Shown here: positions 27,387-36,866 of the stretch, piece by piece
Numbering within the stretch: the stretch's first letter is position 1
Layout: each line of letters starts with the position of its first letter
Assembly (NCBI RefSeq): GCF_000427295.1
Contig: NZ_ATNM01000152.1
Location: 1 to 40,437 of the forward strand
Direction of reading: 5' to 3'
From: Cyclobacterium qasimii M12-11B
GTDB lineage: Bacteria > Bacteroidota > Bacteroidia > Cytophagales > Cyclobacteriaceae
DNA length: 40,437 nt
Made by a program: the position numbers and the translations under genes
The notes under the pieces: model-generated
What the model was told of the DNA's origin: nothing
What the model saw: the letters and a program-made list of their open reading frames with translations, nothing else
Database searches by the model: none

Positions 27387-28940
27387 ATGAATAATTTCCG
27401 CTTTACCAGTCTACTAGCTGTAATACTAGTGATTTTTTTTGGGGTATCCTGCAAAAAAGAACCACTACCCGAAATTCCACCCAATGGGGATATTTCCTTG
27501 GTAATTGACATTGAAGGCTGCTTTAGATCCAACCTTTCTTCAGAACGAATAGATGATATTGAATCCATCTGGGTATCCATTGAAAATGAAAATGGAATAA
27601 TCGAAGGGTATCCCAAAAAGTTTGAGGATTTTTCTCTAGAGGAATATACCATTCACTTAACAATTAACAACCTAGCAACAGGGAACTATAAATTAGGGAA
27701 ATTATTACTTATGGATGAAAATGGTAATGTGACTTATGCTACACCACTACAAGATGCTCCGTTTTCATCAAGAATACCAAAACCAGTCCCCTTCCAATTT
27801 GAAACACTAAAAAACCAAGACAATATTATTTATGCAACGGCTTTATCGACAAGATGCTATACCCCAGCAGACTTTGGTCTAAGCGACGAAGAAGTTACTT
27901 TTAGGAAAGAAATCTCTTTTGTGGGTGGAACATTTGAGGGCAACATCCATATGCCAAATCAAAAAAGCATTGATGAATTTGGCGCACGCTGCTATTCAAA
28001 TATAAAAGGCACAGTGAAGATAATGCACAGTGAAGAGGAACTGGATTTATCTCCCCTCCAATCTATTCAGGAAATTGAAATCCTCTTTATTTCACTAAAT
28101 CCCCACTTAATAAGTATTAAAGGTTTACACAGCCTCAACACTGTGAAATTCCTACATATTCTCAACAACCCTATTCTAGAATCTTTAGAAGGATTATCAA
28201 ATCTCAGAGAAGTAAAAAACCAGATTTATATTTATGAAAATTCAAAAATAAACAACCTCAATGGTTTGGAAAATCTTGTTACTATAACAAAATCCTTAGG
28301 CATCGGAGGAAATAACAGTCTAACTAGTTTAGAAGGGTTGAATAATCTACAAAATTGTCCTGAGATTGAAATTGAGGATAATATAAACCTTCGGTCTATT
28401 GGGGATTTGGAAAAGTTAACAACTTTCAATTCATTTAGTGTAAGTAGAAACCCAAAGTTGAAACCTTTTTGGGAAATTTTTAGCCCATTAAAAGAAATTA
28501 ATACCCTACACCTTTCTTTTATGGAAATAGATAATTTCACCAACAAATTTCCCAAAGATTTTAAAATAACAGGTTCATTAATTTTAAATGAGATCAGCGG
28601 TTTAGAAAGCTTAAAAGACCTTCCAGTAAGAGAAGAATTGCAGGGACACCTTTCCATTAGAAAGATATTTAAATTAGGCAACCTAGAAGGTTTGGAAAAC
28701 TTAACGACCATCAAGGGAAGGCTACTAATAGATTTTAACGCAAACCTAAAATCCTTAAAAGGCTTGGATAATTTATCTACTATAGGGAACATATTTGATA
28801 TCCGGTACAATGATAAATTAGAAGATTTATGTGCTTTAAACAAGTTGTTTACTACTAATACACCTTATAATACAGACATATCCAAAAATGCGTACAATCC
28901 AAAAATAAACGATTTCCTGAATGGGAAATGTAGTAAATAG
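27387..28940 (+). CDS. Leucine-rich-repeat lipoprotein
   Basis: A 517-residue lipoprotein: the signal ends in GVSC with Cys22, followed by KKEP. Residues 30-170 form an unassigned beta-rich domain. From about residue 215 there are roughly ten irregular leucine-rich units of the L-domain type (NPHLISIKGLHSLNTV, NPILESLEGLSNLREV, NNSLTSLEGLNNLQN, NANLKSLKGLDNLSTIG). These resemble receptor-L/BspA-like repeats used for protein contacts. The C-terminus has LCALNKLF and an asparagine-rich cap. It likely sits on the outer membrane. The partner is unknown. It has its own promoter and two downstream dyads. Confidence 0.82.
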   Translation: MNNFRFTSLLAVILVIFFGVSCKKEPLPEIPPNGDISLVIDIEGCFRSNLSSERIDDIESIWVSIENENGIIEGYPKKFEDFSLEEYTIHLTINNLATGNYKLGKLLLMDENGNVTYATPLQDAPFSSRIPKPVPFQFETLKNQDNIIYATALSTRCYTPADFGLSDEEVTFRKEISFVGGTFEGNIHMPNQKSIDEFGARCYSNIKGTVKIMHSEEELDLSPLQSIQEIEILFISLNPHLISIKGLHSLNTVKFLHILNNPILESLEGLSNLREVKNQIYIYENSKINNLNGLENLVTITKSLGIGGNNSLTSLEGLNNLQNCPEIEIEDNINLRSIGDLEKLTTFNSFSVSRNPKLKPFWEIFSPLKEINTLHLSFMEIDNFTNKFPKDFKITGSLILNEISGLESLKDLPVREELQGHLSIRKIFKLGNLEGLENLTTIKGRLLIDFNANLKSLKGLDNLSTIGNIFDIRYNDKLEDLCALNKLFTTNTPYNTDISKNAYNPKINDFLNGKCSK

Positions 28941-29016
28941 CGTTTTATGCGAACACCCTTGGAGGAAAGTAGTTTTAACATATTAGTAGTTAAAAAAAAA
29001 TAGACTGATCTCAATT

Positions 29017-29099
29017 AAAATAGCTTGCCATCACAGGGATAACAAGCTATTTTGGAATTTATGCATTGTAATCCCATGCAAAGTTTAAATTTGCATGGG
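29017..29099. terminator. Two perfect hairpins between convergent genes
   Basis: Hairpin one has 11-base arms (AAAATAGCTTG at 29017-29027, CAAGCTATTTT at 29043-29053). Hairpin two has 10-base arms (CCCATGCAAA at 29073-29082, TTTGCATGGG at 29090-29099). The first, with A and T flanks, can end transcription in both directions. The role of the second is less clear. Confidence 0.55.
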
Positions 29100-29156
29100 T
29101 AAACTGGTCTTATTCAGCTATTGGTTTATTATCGAATTTTATTACTTGATGAAAGA

Positions 29157-29540
29157 CTAAAGGACAATCTCTCCTTTAAGCTTATTGTTGCTCTTATTGC
29201 TATCCTTTGCTTTTATAATCAAGCGATATTTCAATTTTTTACCGGGTTGATTGGCGCGGTATTTTTCTCCTGCGGTGTAAATCAACGATTGACCCGCTTT
29301 CATGGTCGTCGTTTTGGTGTCAAAACTAATCATCTTACCATTTACCTTGAAAAACACCTGATAACTCCCGGCAGGAGCAGCTTCAGGCCCATTGTTCTTT
29401 ATCGCATATTTAAAAGAGCGATAGCCGCTTACCTCAGCATCAAGCATTACCTCCATCACCTCGAGATCATAAGACTTTTCCTCCTGAGCCAAAAGTGGAG
29501 TACTTCCTAAAAAACAGACAATCAAAAATTTCCAGTACAT
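29157..29540 (-). CDS. Small secreted protein with CARDB-like beta domain
   Basis: A 127-residue protein with a signal peptide ending LLAQEE. The mature part has a repeated-strand pattern (SFKYAIKNNGPEAAPAGSYQVFFKVNG, LKYRLIIKAK) like the CARDB/Ig-like adhesion fold often found in extracellular proteins. It lies in its own space between an LRR gene and the skp terminator. Function is unknown and the domain match is weak. Confidence 0.65.
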   Translation of the reverse strand: MYWKFLIVCFLGSTPLLAQEEKSYDLEVMEVMLDAEVSGYRSFKYAIKNNGPEAAPAGSYQVFFKVNGKMISFDTKTTTMKAGQSLIYTAGEKYRANQPGKKLKYRLIIKAKDSNKSNNKLKGEIVL

Positions 29541-29563
29541 AAGGTTATTTATAGTGTGAGTCC

Positions 29564-29602
29564 AAAAATAAAAAAAGCCCGGTCACTATAAAGCAACCGG
29601 GC
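29564..29602 (-). terminator. Intrinsic terminator after the skp genes
   Basis: GCCCGGT at 29577-29583 pairs with ACCGGGC at 29596-29602. On the minus strand the stem is followed by a T tract (A run at about 29564-29576 on the plus strand). It lies 23 bases past the second skp stop and ends the envelope operon. Confidence 0.85.
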
Positions 29603-29625
29603 ATAAAATATTTTAAAATAGGCAA

Positions 29626-30180
29626 TTAATTAGCGCCAGGTCCTGCTGGAGCTGCTGCTGGTGCTTCAACACCTAATTTTGCCAAAACAAGATCTGTAAA
29701 AGGATCGTTGTCTTTTGTATACAAAAGAACTGGTGCCTGACCTGCAGCTTCAGATAAGATATGAGAGTAGTTATTTTCTGCTGCTACTGAATTGATTGCG
29801 TTGTACACCTTGGTTTGTACAGGCTCCAATAACTCCTGAAGTTTTCTTTGATAAGAAGACTGCGCATCTTGTTCAAACTTTTGGATCTCTGCTTGTAAAC
29901 CTTGCAATTCTTGTTGCTTAGCATTCCTAGCGTCATCAGTCATGTTAGGCGCAGCTTGTTGGAATGCCGCAGCTTTCTGTTGAAAATCGGCTCCTTTGGT
30001 CTGGATTTGTTGACCTAACTGGTTGCTATAATCTTTGATATCAGCGTCTATCTGCTCCATCTCTGGCATCAAACTCATGATATATTCCACATTGGTATAC
30101 CCGATTTTGACGTCTTGTGCATTTGCTACAAATCCAAAGCAAAAGAGGGCAATTGCTGATAGGAAAATTCTTGCTTTCAT
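29626..30180 (-). CDS. skp: OmpH/Skp-family periplasmic chaperone (second copy)
   Basis: A holdase that carries unfolded barrel proteins to BamA. A signal peptide ends at VANAQ. The body is a long coiled coil (residues 45-130, with repeated Gln/Glu heptads such as QQKAAAFQQ and KQQELQGLQAEIQKFEQDA) and a small head (VKIGYTNVEYI; NYSHILSEAAGQAPVLLYT), which is the Skp jellyfish plan. The tail is rich in Ala and Pro. Length 184. It lies 21 bases after its paralogue and before the terminator. Confidence 0.9.
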   Translation of the reverse strand: MKARIFLSAIALFCFGFVANAQDVKIGYTNVEYIMSLMPEMEQIDADIKDYSNQLGQQIQTKGADFQQKAAAFQQAAPNMTDDARNAKQQELQGLQAEIQKFEQDAQSSYQRKLQELLEPVQTKVYNAINSVAAENNYSHILSEAAGQAPVLLYTKDNDPFTDLVLAKLGVEAPAAAPAGPGAN

Positions 30181-30201
30181 AATTGTTAAACTTGGTTAAT
30201 T

Positions 30202-30726
30202 TTAATTGTTTTCTTCTAATCCTAATTCTTCTATAATAAAATCTGAGTAATCATGTCGTGGGTCCGTATAAATTATAGACGTTGGACTAGATGCTTTGTC
30301 AAACAAAATGGCAATGCCATTCCTTTTGGAGACCCTATCAATCGCATCATAAATGGTGGATTGCAATGGCTGCAGCAATTCTGCTTGTTTTTGATACAGT
30401 TGCCCATTGTCACCAAATATCCTATTATTGAAGGCTCTGGCCTCTTTTTGTTTCTCTCTTATTAGTGCCAGTCTTTCCTGGTACATCTCTTCAGTAAGCA
30501 AAACCTGCTCTCCCTGAAGGTCACTGTACATTTGTTGTATTCCTTCTTCCAAATTTTGTGCCTCTTTTTTCCACTCTGTACTTAAGGCTTCCATTTCCCC
30601 CTGAATCTTTTTGTAATCCGGATGTTTGTTGAGAATATATTCTGTATCAACATAGCCTAATTTCTGTCCCATGAGCACAATGGGCAAAAACGTAAGCAAA
30701 AATAACAATTTCAGGGACTTTTCCAT
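30202..30726 (-). CDS. skp: OmpH/Skp-family periplasmic chaperone (first copy)
   Basis: The paralogue of the next gene, 174 residues: signal peptide to about Gly20, head strand LGYVDTEYILNKHPDY, coiled coil at residues 40-125 (KKEAQNLEEGIQQMY, ERLALIREKQKEARAF), and the closing head segment NGIAILFDKASSPTSIIYTD. It starts 2 bases after the bamA stop, so it is co-translated with its client machine. Tandem skp genes after bamA are usual in Bacteroidota. Whether the two copies serve different clients is unknown. Confidence 0.9.
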   Translation of the reverse strand: MEKSLKLLFLLTFLPIVLMGQKLGYVDTEYILNKHPDYKKIQGEMEALSTEWKKEAQNLEEGIQQMYSDLQGEQVLLTEEMYQERLALIREKQKEARAFNNRIFGDNGQLYQKQAELLQPLQSTIYDAIDRVSKRNGIAILFDKASSPTSIIYTDPRHDYSDFIIEELGLEENN

Positions 30727-30728
30727 AA

Positions 30729-33440
30729 TTATCTGAATTGTTGACCAATTGTAAAGTGGAACATTCCACCGCTTGGTCCTGGATTTGGATCGGCCGATGT
30801 AGCTACACCATCAAATCCGTAACCCCAGTCAATGCCTAGCAGGCCAAATGCTGGCATAAATATTCTCGCACCAAAACCGGCAGATTTCTTTAAATCATAT
30901 GGATTGTAATCTTGGTAATTTCCCCAGTTATTACCAGCCTCTGCAAAACCAAGTAAGAATATGGTAGCTGACGGATTAGGAGATACAAGATAACGAAGTT
31001 CCATCACATGTTTGTTATACACTACTCCACCATAAGGTATTGGAGCATTAGGTTGATTTCTATACTCTTTACCTGGTGTGATGGATTGGTTTTCATAACC
31101 TCTAAGACCAATGATTTCCTGACCCAAAGCAAAGTTCATCATGTTCATACCATCTCCACCAAGTACAAAGCGTTCCAAAGGAATGATTCCCGTTTTGGTA
31201 CCATAAGAACCTAAGAAACCCAGGTGAGTTCTTGCGCTCAACACCAATTTGGTAGAACCCAATACCGGTGTATATAGAGATGCATCAAACATCCATTTGT
31301 GGTATTCAAGCCATTGGTATTTTTCCTGATCAGTTGATTCAGTTGTCAGGCCATTGTTCAATGCCGCATATGGAGGGGTAAGAGTCGAACTTAAAGTAAT
31401 GTTTGAACCGAACCTCGGATAAATCGGGTTGTCAATATTATTCCTTGAAATGGTGGTGTTCAGTGCCACACTTTTTGCATTACCTGTGTTGAAACTCAAT
31501 CCAAAATAATTTCCATATTCGTCGAAATTATAATTCTGGAATTGCAAGCTATTGCTGATTTGGAAATAATCATCAGGCCAGGTTACCCTTTTCGCAAGAC
31601 CAATTGATGCTCCTGTAATCTTAAAGGATCCTAGCTCCTGGCCAAAGTTGGTTTGACTATAAAAGTCAATTTGTCTTTGAACAGAATGGTTGAAACTAAC
31701 ACTAAGGGCATTTGGTTTCTTACCACCAAACCAAGGTTCAGTAAAGGACATGCTATAGTTTTGAAAACTACGACCATTGGCCTGAACCCTCAATGAAAGC
31801 TTTTGACCATCTCCTACTGGAAGTGGCCTCCACTTAGAGAAGTCCTTGATATTTTTAATAGAGAAGTTATTGAAAGTAAGTCCTACAGTACCCACAAAAC
31901 CAAATAGTCCACCCCAACCTCCGGAAAGTTCGATCTGGTCATTCGGCCGCTCTTCTAATTGGAAGGTAATGTCTACAGTAGCATCCTCAAAATTTGGACG
32001 CATGTCTGGTTCTATATTCTCTGGATTAAAGTAACCGATCTGGGAAAGCTCACGAATGGTTCTTACCAGCGCACTTCTATCAAATTTTTGTCCTGGAAGA
32101 ATACGTATTTCACGCATGACTACATGGTCACTTGTACGCTCATTTCCTTCTATAGATACACTGTTTACCGTTACTTGTGGTCCTTCAAATATCCTTAATT
32201 CTATATCTATAGAATCGGCTTGAATATTGACCTCCACCGGGTCAATGGTAAAAAACAGGTAACCATTGTCTTGGTACAAAGAACTGACATCATCTCCTTT
32301 TTGTGGATCGTAATTCAGCCTTTTGTCCAGTTTTTCTTTGTTGTAAATGTCTCCATCAAAAATCCCCAGCTTTGCTTGAAGCTCTGCGGTGGTATGGATA
32401 TAATTTCCTGAAAAGGTAATATTTCTGTAGTAATACTGTTTACCTTCTTCTATTTCTATGTCGATATTGATCCGACTGTCATCAAATCTGAAAACACTAT
32501 CCGATAAAATCTCTGCGTCTCTATATCCTCGATTGTTATAAAAAGCAACAAGGGCATTTTTATCATCCCGGTAATCGCTTTTTACAAATTTAGAACCATT
32601 AAAGAAGTTGAGCTTGAAATTCTTATTGATATAGGCTTTAACCTCTTCATCCGTCACAGGATTTCTCTTGGCCACTGCGGTACCAATATTTTTTGGATTG
32701 GCATTCAGCAAGCGAGACAAAAGGTCTTTGAAAATATATACCCGAGCATGCTCATGGGTACCTTTCATTTTTTTCTTAAGGCGATTGTCTGCAATGTTCT
32801 CATTGCCTTCAAAGCTTATTTCATTGATACGTACTTTGCTCTTCTTCTCTACGTCAAACCGAAGTTTCACGCTATTCGGAAGAGTAGTATCTCTTTCCTG
32901 AACCACTTTTACCTCAGTATTTAAGAAGCCCTTTCCTACAAAATATTCCTTAATATTTCGTTGAGCGGTATTAAGTACATCGTCCCTAACCACACGGCCA
33001 GTGATATTAACCTTGTCCTTTAATTCGCCTTCCTGGGTTTTATTAATCCCTGTAAAGTCAAATCGACTGAAACGAGGTCTCTCTGTAAGGTCTAATAAAA
33101 GGTAAATGTCATCCCCTTCAATTTTCGTTACCAGGATTTTCACATCCCCAATAATCCCCTGGGCCCAAAGCTTTTTAAGCGCTCCGGAAATAGCATCACC
33201 TGGAACACTGATTTGATCATCTACTCGGAGCCCTGCCAATGAAATAATGGCTGTCTCATCAAGTGTGCTTAAACCTACGGCTTCTATTTCAGCTATCCGA
33301 TACTTTTTAGGGCTGGAATAACTAAGGTCTATAATATTTACCGGCTCCTGATTGGAATACCGGCTTTGTCCCAATCTGATTTGGGCCTCTGCCACTCCGG
33401 TCAATAGCAGCAAGTAAATAATTATTAAATTCTTTTTCAT
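30729..33440 (-). CDS. bamA: Outer membrane protein assembly factor BamA
   Basis: The barrel insertase, 903 residues. A signal peptide ends at AEAQ. POTRA domains span residues about 45-440 (for example YRIAEIEAVGLSTLDETAI, VRINEISFEGNENI, YYYRNITFSGNYIHTTAEL, VTVNSVSIEGNERTSDHVVMREIRI). The C-terminal half is the beta barrel, with GLRGYENQSITPG corresponding to the conserved loop-6 region, and ends GGMFHFTIGQQFR, close to a beta-signal with the aromatic one residue from the end. It follows uppS by 84 bases and starts the bamA-skp-skp group. Confidence 0.95.
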   Translation of the reverse strand: MKKNLIIIYLLLLTGVAEAQIRLGQSRYSNQEPVNIIDLSYSSPKKYRIAEIEAVGLSTLDETAIISLAGLRVDDQISVPGDAISGALKKLWAQGIIGDVKILVTKIEGDDIYLLLDLTERPRFSRFDFTGINKTQEGELKDKVNITGRVVRDDVLNTAQRNIKEYFVGKGFLNTEVKVVQERDTTLPNSVKLRFDVEKKSKVRINEISFEGNENIADNRLKKKMKGTHEHARVYIFKDLLSRLLNANPKNIGTAVAKRNPVTDEEVKAYINKNFKLNFFNGSKFVKSDYRDDKNALVAFYNNRGYRDAEILSDSVFRFDDSRINIDIEIEEGKQYYYRNITFSGNYIHTTAELQAKLGIFDGDIYNKEKLDKRLNYDPQKGDDVSSLYQDNGYLFFTIDPVEVNIQADSIDIELRIFEGPQVTVNSVSIEGNERTSDHVVMREIRILPGQKFDRSALVRTIRELSQIGYFNPENIEPDMRPNFEDATVDITFQLEERPNDQIELSGGWGGLFGFVGTVGLTFNNFSIKNIKDFSKWRPLPVGDGQKLSLRVQANGRSFQNYSMSFTEPWFGGKKPNALSVSFNHSVQRQIDFYSQTNFGQELGSFKITGASIGLAKRVTWPDDYFQISNSLQFQNYNFDEYGNYFGLSFNTGNAKSVALNTTISRNNIDNPIYPRFGSNITLSSTLTPPYAALNNGLTTESTDQEKYQWLEYHKWMFDASLYTPVLGSTKLVLSARTHLGFLGSYGTKTGIIPLERFVLGGDGMNMMNFALGQEIIGLRGYENQSITPGKEYRNQPNAPIPYGGVVYNKHVMELRYLVSPNPSATIFLLGFAEAGNNWGNYQDYNPYDLKKSAGFGARIFMPAFGLLGIDWGYGFDGVATSADPNPGPSGGMFHFTIGQQFR

Positions 33441-33524
33441 TTCAAACTATAAAATTTAACCTCGGTTTTAGTTATTCCAAGGCAGCAATAATTCTGAAAC
33501 TCACTTCTTTCAGAACAAGTATTG

Positions 33525-34268
33525 TCAATTAGAGCTCTTTGTCTGAGCTCCCGTTTTCCCAAACCGTCTTTCTCTTTTTTGAAAGGCAAGTATGGCTTCA
33601 TGTAAGTCCTTTTTCCGAAAATCCGGCCAAAGCACTTCTGTAAAATATAATTCTGTATAGGCCAATTGCCATAACATAAAGTTGCTGATCCTTATTTCAC
33701 CACTGGTTCTTATCAGCAGTTCCGGATCTGGTATATTGGCAGTGTTCAAATGGGCTCCAATCAATTCTTGATTGATAGCTTCCGCTGATAACTCCCCGCT
33801 AACTACTTTTTTGACAATTTTCTGAACGGCCTTCTCTATTTCCCATCGGCCACTATAACTCAATGCCAGCACTACAGTCATACCGGTATTGTCCTTTGTT
33901 TTAGCTTTTCCCATTTTCAAGTGCTTTATGCACGAATCTGGAAGGCTATCAATATCACCTATTGTTTCCAACTTGATGTTATTTTTCATCATCGTTGGCA
34001 CTTCATCGGTAATGGCTTCTACCAATATACCCATTAAAGCATCTACCTCTTCTTTGGGCCTGGACCAGTTTTCTGTAGAAAAGGCATACAAGGTGATGTA
34101 ATCTACACCCAATTCTGCTGATCCTTCTATGGCATCCCTTACGGCAGCCATAGCATTTCTATGACCAAATATTCGCATGGCACCTTTCTTTTGGGCCCAA
34201 CGCCCATTGCCATCCATTATAATTGCAATATGTCGGGGAATATTGCCCTTGTCAATCACTTCCTTCAT
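33525..34268 (-). CDS. uppS: Isoprenyl (undecaprenyl) pyrophosphate synthase
   Basis: A cis-prenyltransferase that makes the C55 lipid carrier for peptidoglycan and O-antigen. IAIIMDGNGRWAQKKG near residue 15 has the catalytic Asp. FGHRNAM, YAFSTENWSRP and ALSYSGRWEI are family motifs. The C-terminal substrate region reads RTSGEIRISNFMLWQLAYTELYF, where RTSGEQR is commonest, followed by WPDF. Length 247 is normal. It lies between the DUF6089 gene and bamA. Confidence 0.95.
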   Translation of the reverse strand: MKEVIDKGNIPRHIAIIMDGNGRWAQKKGAMRIFGHRNAMAAVRDAIEGSAELGVDYITLYAFSTENWSRPKEEVDALMGILVEAITDEVPTMMKNNIKLETIGDIDSLPDSCIKHLKMGKAKTKDNTGMTVVLALSYSGRWEIEKAVQKIVKKVVSGELSAEAINQELIGAHLNTANIPDPELLIRTSGEIRISNFMLWQLAYTELYFTEVLWPDFRKKDLHEAILAFQKRERRFGKTGAQTKSSN

Positions 34269-34350
34269 TCCAAAATTCTCTGTTGGTTCAATTGATTTAC
34301 AAAAATGACACTTCTTTTTTAAAAATTCTATCCTGAGGTCAATTATTGTA

Positions 34351-35109
34351 CTAGTAGCACTTGATCTGATGGAAGGAATAGCTGATGGTAAAACCTAAAA
34401 AGTAATACCAATCACGGTCAGATTGATTACCAAAATTTATACTTGTGGGGTCTAACACTTGATTTCCAGTGCCGGGGTCAGTTCTATATCGAGGTAGATA
34501 TAGGGTCTCATTACCAATTTTATCTAGATTATCAGTAAAGGTTGCTTTTGCTCCACCTTCAAGGGAAAGTAAAATTCGATCCTTAAGCTTGTACTTGATG
34601 CCTGCCCCGAAAGGGACAATAACGGTACCTAGTGTATAGTTTCCCGGCTGAGGGTCTGCTTCATAGGTTTGACCTTCGCCGATAAACATTCCATAACCAA
34701 GGCCAAAAAAGCCAAAAGGTGAAAACCTGCTGGTAGACTTGTGGCTCATATAATCGAGAAAATGGAATTCCATCGTAGCAGATACTTCTGCCATTGTACC
34801 TTTAAAAAAGGCATTCCTGACCATCGCCACCTGATCAATAGGGCTTATGCTATCCGCCCCATTTAAACGGGACACGGTAAACCCTGCTCTCAAGCTCCAA
34901 GCATTGTCAAAATTTCGTCTGCCAAATAACGTTCCTTGAATACCAAGTTGGTTCGGGTCTATCATCCGAAGAATATCTCCGGTATAAGCTCCCGCTCCTA
35001 ATCCTAAACCTATTTCATGTTGTTGGGCTTTTGCCATTTGGGTAGTTCCCAAACTTAAAAGACCAAAGACAGCCAATAGTGCTAATGTGTAAAACCTGGA
35101 TTTATTCAA
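34351..35109 (-). CDS. DUF6089 outer membrane beta-barrel protein (PorG-like)
   Basis: A 252-residue small barrel. A signal peptide ends at KAQQ; the first mature strand is HEIGLGLGAGAYTGDIL, and later strands read FGFFGLGYGMFIGEG, LLSLEGGAKATFTD and WYYFLGFTISYSFH. Its place before uppS-bamA-skp-skp matches porG of Porphyromonas gingivalis, a type IX secretion component. The position is the main support. No other T9SS gene is in the window, so the role here is inferred from the family. Confidence 0.8.
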   Translation of the reverse strand: MNKSRFYTLALLAVFGLLSLGTTQMAKAQQHEIGLGLGAGAYTGDILRMIDPNQLGIQGTLFGRRNFDNAWSLRAGFTVSRLNGADSISPIDQVAMVRNAFFKGTMAEVSATMEFHFLDYMSHKSTSRFSPFGFFGLGYGMFIGEGQTYEADPQPGNYTLGTVIVPFGAGIKYKLKDRILLSLEGGAKATFTDNLDKIGNETLYLPRYRTDPGTGNQVLDPTSINFGNQSDRDWYYFLGFTISYSFHQIKCY

Positions 35110-35183
35110 GTCGTTGCAATTTATAAACTACCCAACGAATAAAAAACCCTACTAAGTATAGTGTGGGTTAAATATTGTTAAAA

Positions 35184-36059
35184 CTAGTTTCTCATGTCAT
35201 ATCCCCAGTTCAATTTTTGTCTCAGGGTGTCAAAGAAGCTGTAATTGTGAAACTTAACAAGCTTCGCAACAAATATTTCTTTTTTGATTTTAAGTTCCAC
35301 TGACGCATCTATGGGCGCAGATCTGGAATCTAAAGATACAAGGAATTTTTCACTCCTTCCTTCTATTTTAAAGGAGATTTCACTATCATCAGAAACCACA
35401 ATCGGCCTGACATTCAGGTTGTGTGGACTTACAGGGGTAATTACAAAATTTTTCGCTAGGGGTGATATCAAAGGTCCTCCACAACTCAGCGAGTAGCCTG
35501 TAGAACCTGTGGGTGTGGATACGATGAGCCCATCTGCCCAGTAACTATTAAGATAATCTCCATCTATATAAGTATGTACGGTGATCATCGAGGAGGTGTC
35601 TCTTTTGTGAATGGTGAACTCATTCAGGCCAAAATTCAAGCCTTTAAATAGAGGGACACTAGACTCTAACTTTACCAGACTCCTGTCCTCCAAAGAATAG
35701 CGGTTTTCCAAAAGATCTGAAACGGCAGCATCTATGTCTTCCTTGGCAATAGTAGCCAAAAAGCCCATTCTACCCGTATTTATTCCCAAAACAGGTGTTT
35801 CATAAGCCCCAATAAGTGAAATGGTATCCAAAAGGGTACCATCTCCTCCAATGGATATGACCACATCTATATCCGCTAGTTCTTCCTTTGCTCCAAGCAT
35901 CGTTGCAGCTGGGCTTAAGCCTCCCTTCTTTCGGATAGAATTATATAGGTTTTTTGTTAACTGTACTTTTGATCCGCTTTTTTCAAAGGCTTGAATCAAT
36001 TGGTGAATACAGGTTTGAAACTGAGAGGATATATTGATACCGTGAAGTAATATGTTCAT
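35184..36059 (-). CDS. nadK: NAD kinase
   Basis: Phosphorylates NAD+ to NADP+. GGDGTLLD at residues 71-78 holds the catalytic Asp, NTGRMGFLA binds the nucleotide, and GSTGYSLSCGGPLISP is the second signature. KRDTSSMITVHTYIDGDYLNSYWADGLIVSTPTG is typical of the Bacteroidota form. Length 291. It starts 6 bases after the CBS-domain gene, so the pair are one transcript. Confidence 0.95.
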   Translation of the reverse strand: MNILLHGINISSQFQTCIHQLIQAFEKSGSKVQLTKNLYNSIRKKGGLSPAATMLGAKEELADIDVVISIGGDGTLLDTISLIGAYETPVLGINTGRMGFLATIAKEDIDAAVSDLLENRYSLEDRSLVKLESSVPLFKGLNFGLNEFTIHKRDTSSMITVHTYIDGDYLNSYWADGLIVSTPTGSTGYSLSCGGPLISPLAKNFVITPVSPHNLNVRPIVVSDDSEISFKIEGRSEKFLVSLDSRSAPIDASVELKIKKEIFVAKLVKFHNYSFFDTLRQKLNWGYDMRN

Positions 36060-36065
36060 GTAGGA

Positions 36066-36731
36066 TCAGATATCTAAAAATCGCATCAAGTTGCCTAGAC
36101 GATCCTGATCGCTACTGATACCGTCTTCTTCCTGGTACTGGTCTATAACCCTGTACCCGAAACGTTCCAATGTAGCTTTGATATGTCGAAGCTCTACTTG
36201 ATCAATTTTTAGTGTTACTTTGATTTTACTGTCATCAAGTGGGTCATCGGAAATAAAGCTGCTAAGAATTTTTGCGTTTTCGGACTCTACCACCCTGGCT
36301 ATATCATACAGGCTATAGTCTGTCATAAACATGGACAAAATCAACACTCCCCCTTGTGACTGGATTGAAATACTTTCCGTAAAGGCAGAAATAGCGCCTT
36401 CCTGTGTGACAACACCCAAGTACTTCAACTCCTTATCCAACACGGCAACCATGCTTACCTGATTTTCTGAAGATACTCTTAATACTTCATAGATATGCCG
36501 GTCTTCCTGCACGATACTCGCACTCCCCACCAATTCTATATGTGCTAGATTTAGCTCCGGATCATTGAGTTCATAAATGATCTCATCGGTGATAAAACCC
36601 TTAAATGCACCTTTGTCTACCACAGGTAATATGTCCGTCCTGATCTCTTCCATCCAAGAAAGCCCTAACTTTACTTTGTCCGTAAATTTTAGGGGGGGAA
36701 TAAGGTTGTTTATAAATTCTATTGCCCGCAT
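36066..36731 (-). CDS. CBS-domain protein
   Basis: A 221-residue protein with two CBS units (about 1-60 and 70-125: ILPVVDKGAFKGFITDEII, SMVAVLDKELKYLGVVTQEG), then an ACT-like segment (GGVLILSMFMTDYSLYDIARVVESENAKILS). Such proteins bind adenosyl ligands and act as small-molecule sensors. It is translated just before nadK, so it may tune NAD kinase or a linked envelope step, but this is only suggested by position. Confidence 0.82.
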   Translation of the reverse strand: MRAIEFINNLIPPLKFTDKVKLGLSWMEEIRTDILPVVDKGAFKGFITDEIIYELNDPELNLAHIELVGSASIVQEDRHIYEVLRVSSENQVSMVAVLDKELKYLGVVTQEGAISAFTESISIQSQGGVLILSMFMTDYSLYDIARVVESENAKILSSFISDDPLDDSKIKVTLKIDQVELRHIKATLERFGYRVIDQYQEEDGISSDQDRLGNLMRFLDI

Positions 36732-36866
36732 GTAGCTAAAGGTATTAAAAGGATTCGAAAAATAAAACGAGTTCTAGCCCTCCTTGGTTCAAAATACTAA
36801 ATTTCTTACCCTTTTTGGCAGTCCAATTACCCTAATGGCCCTATTAAAAAAATGGTTTAAAAGTAA

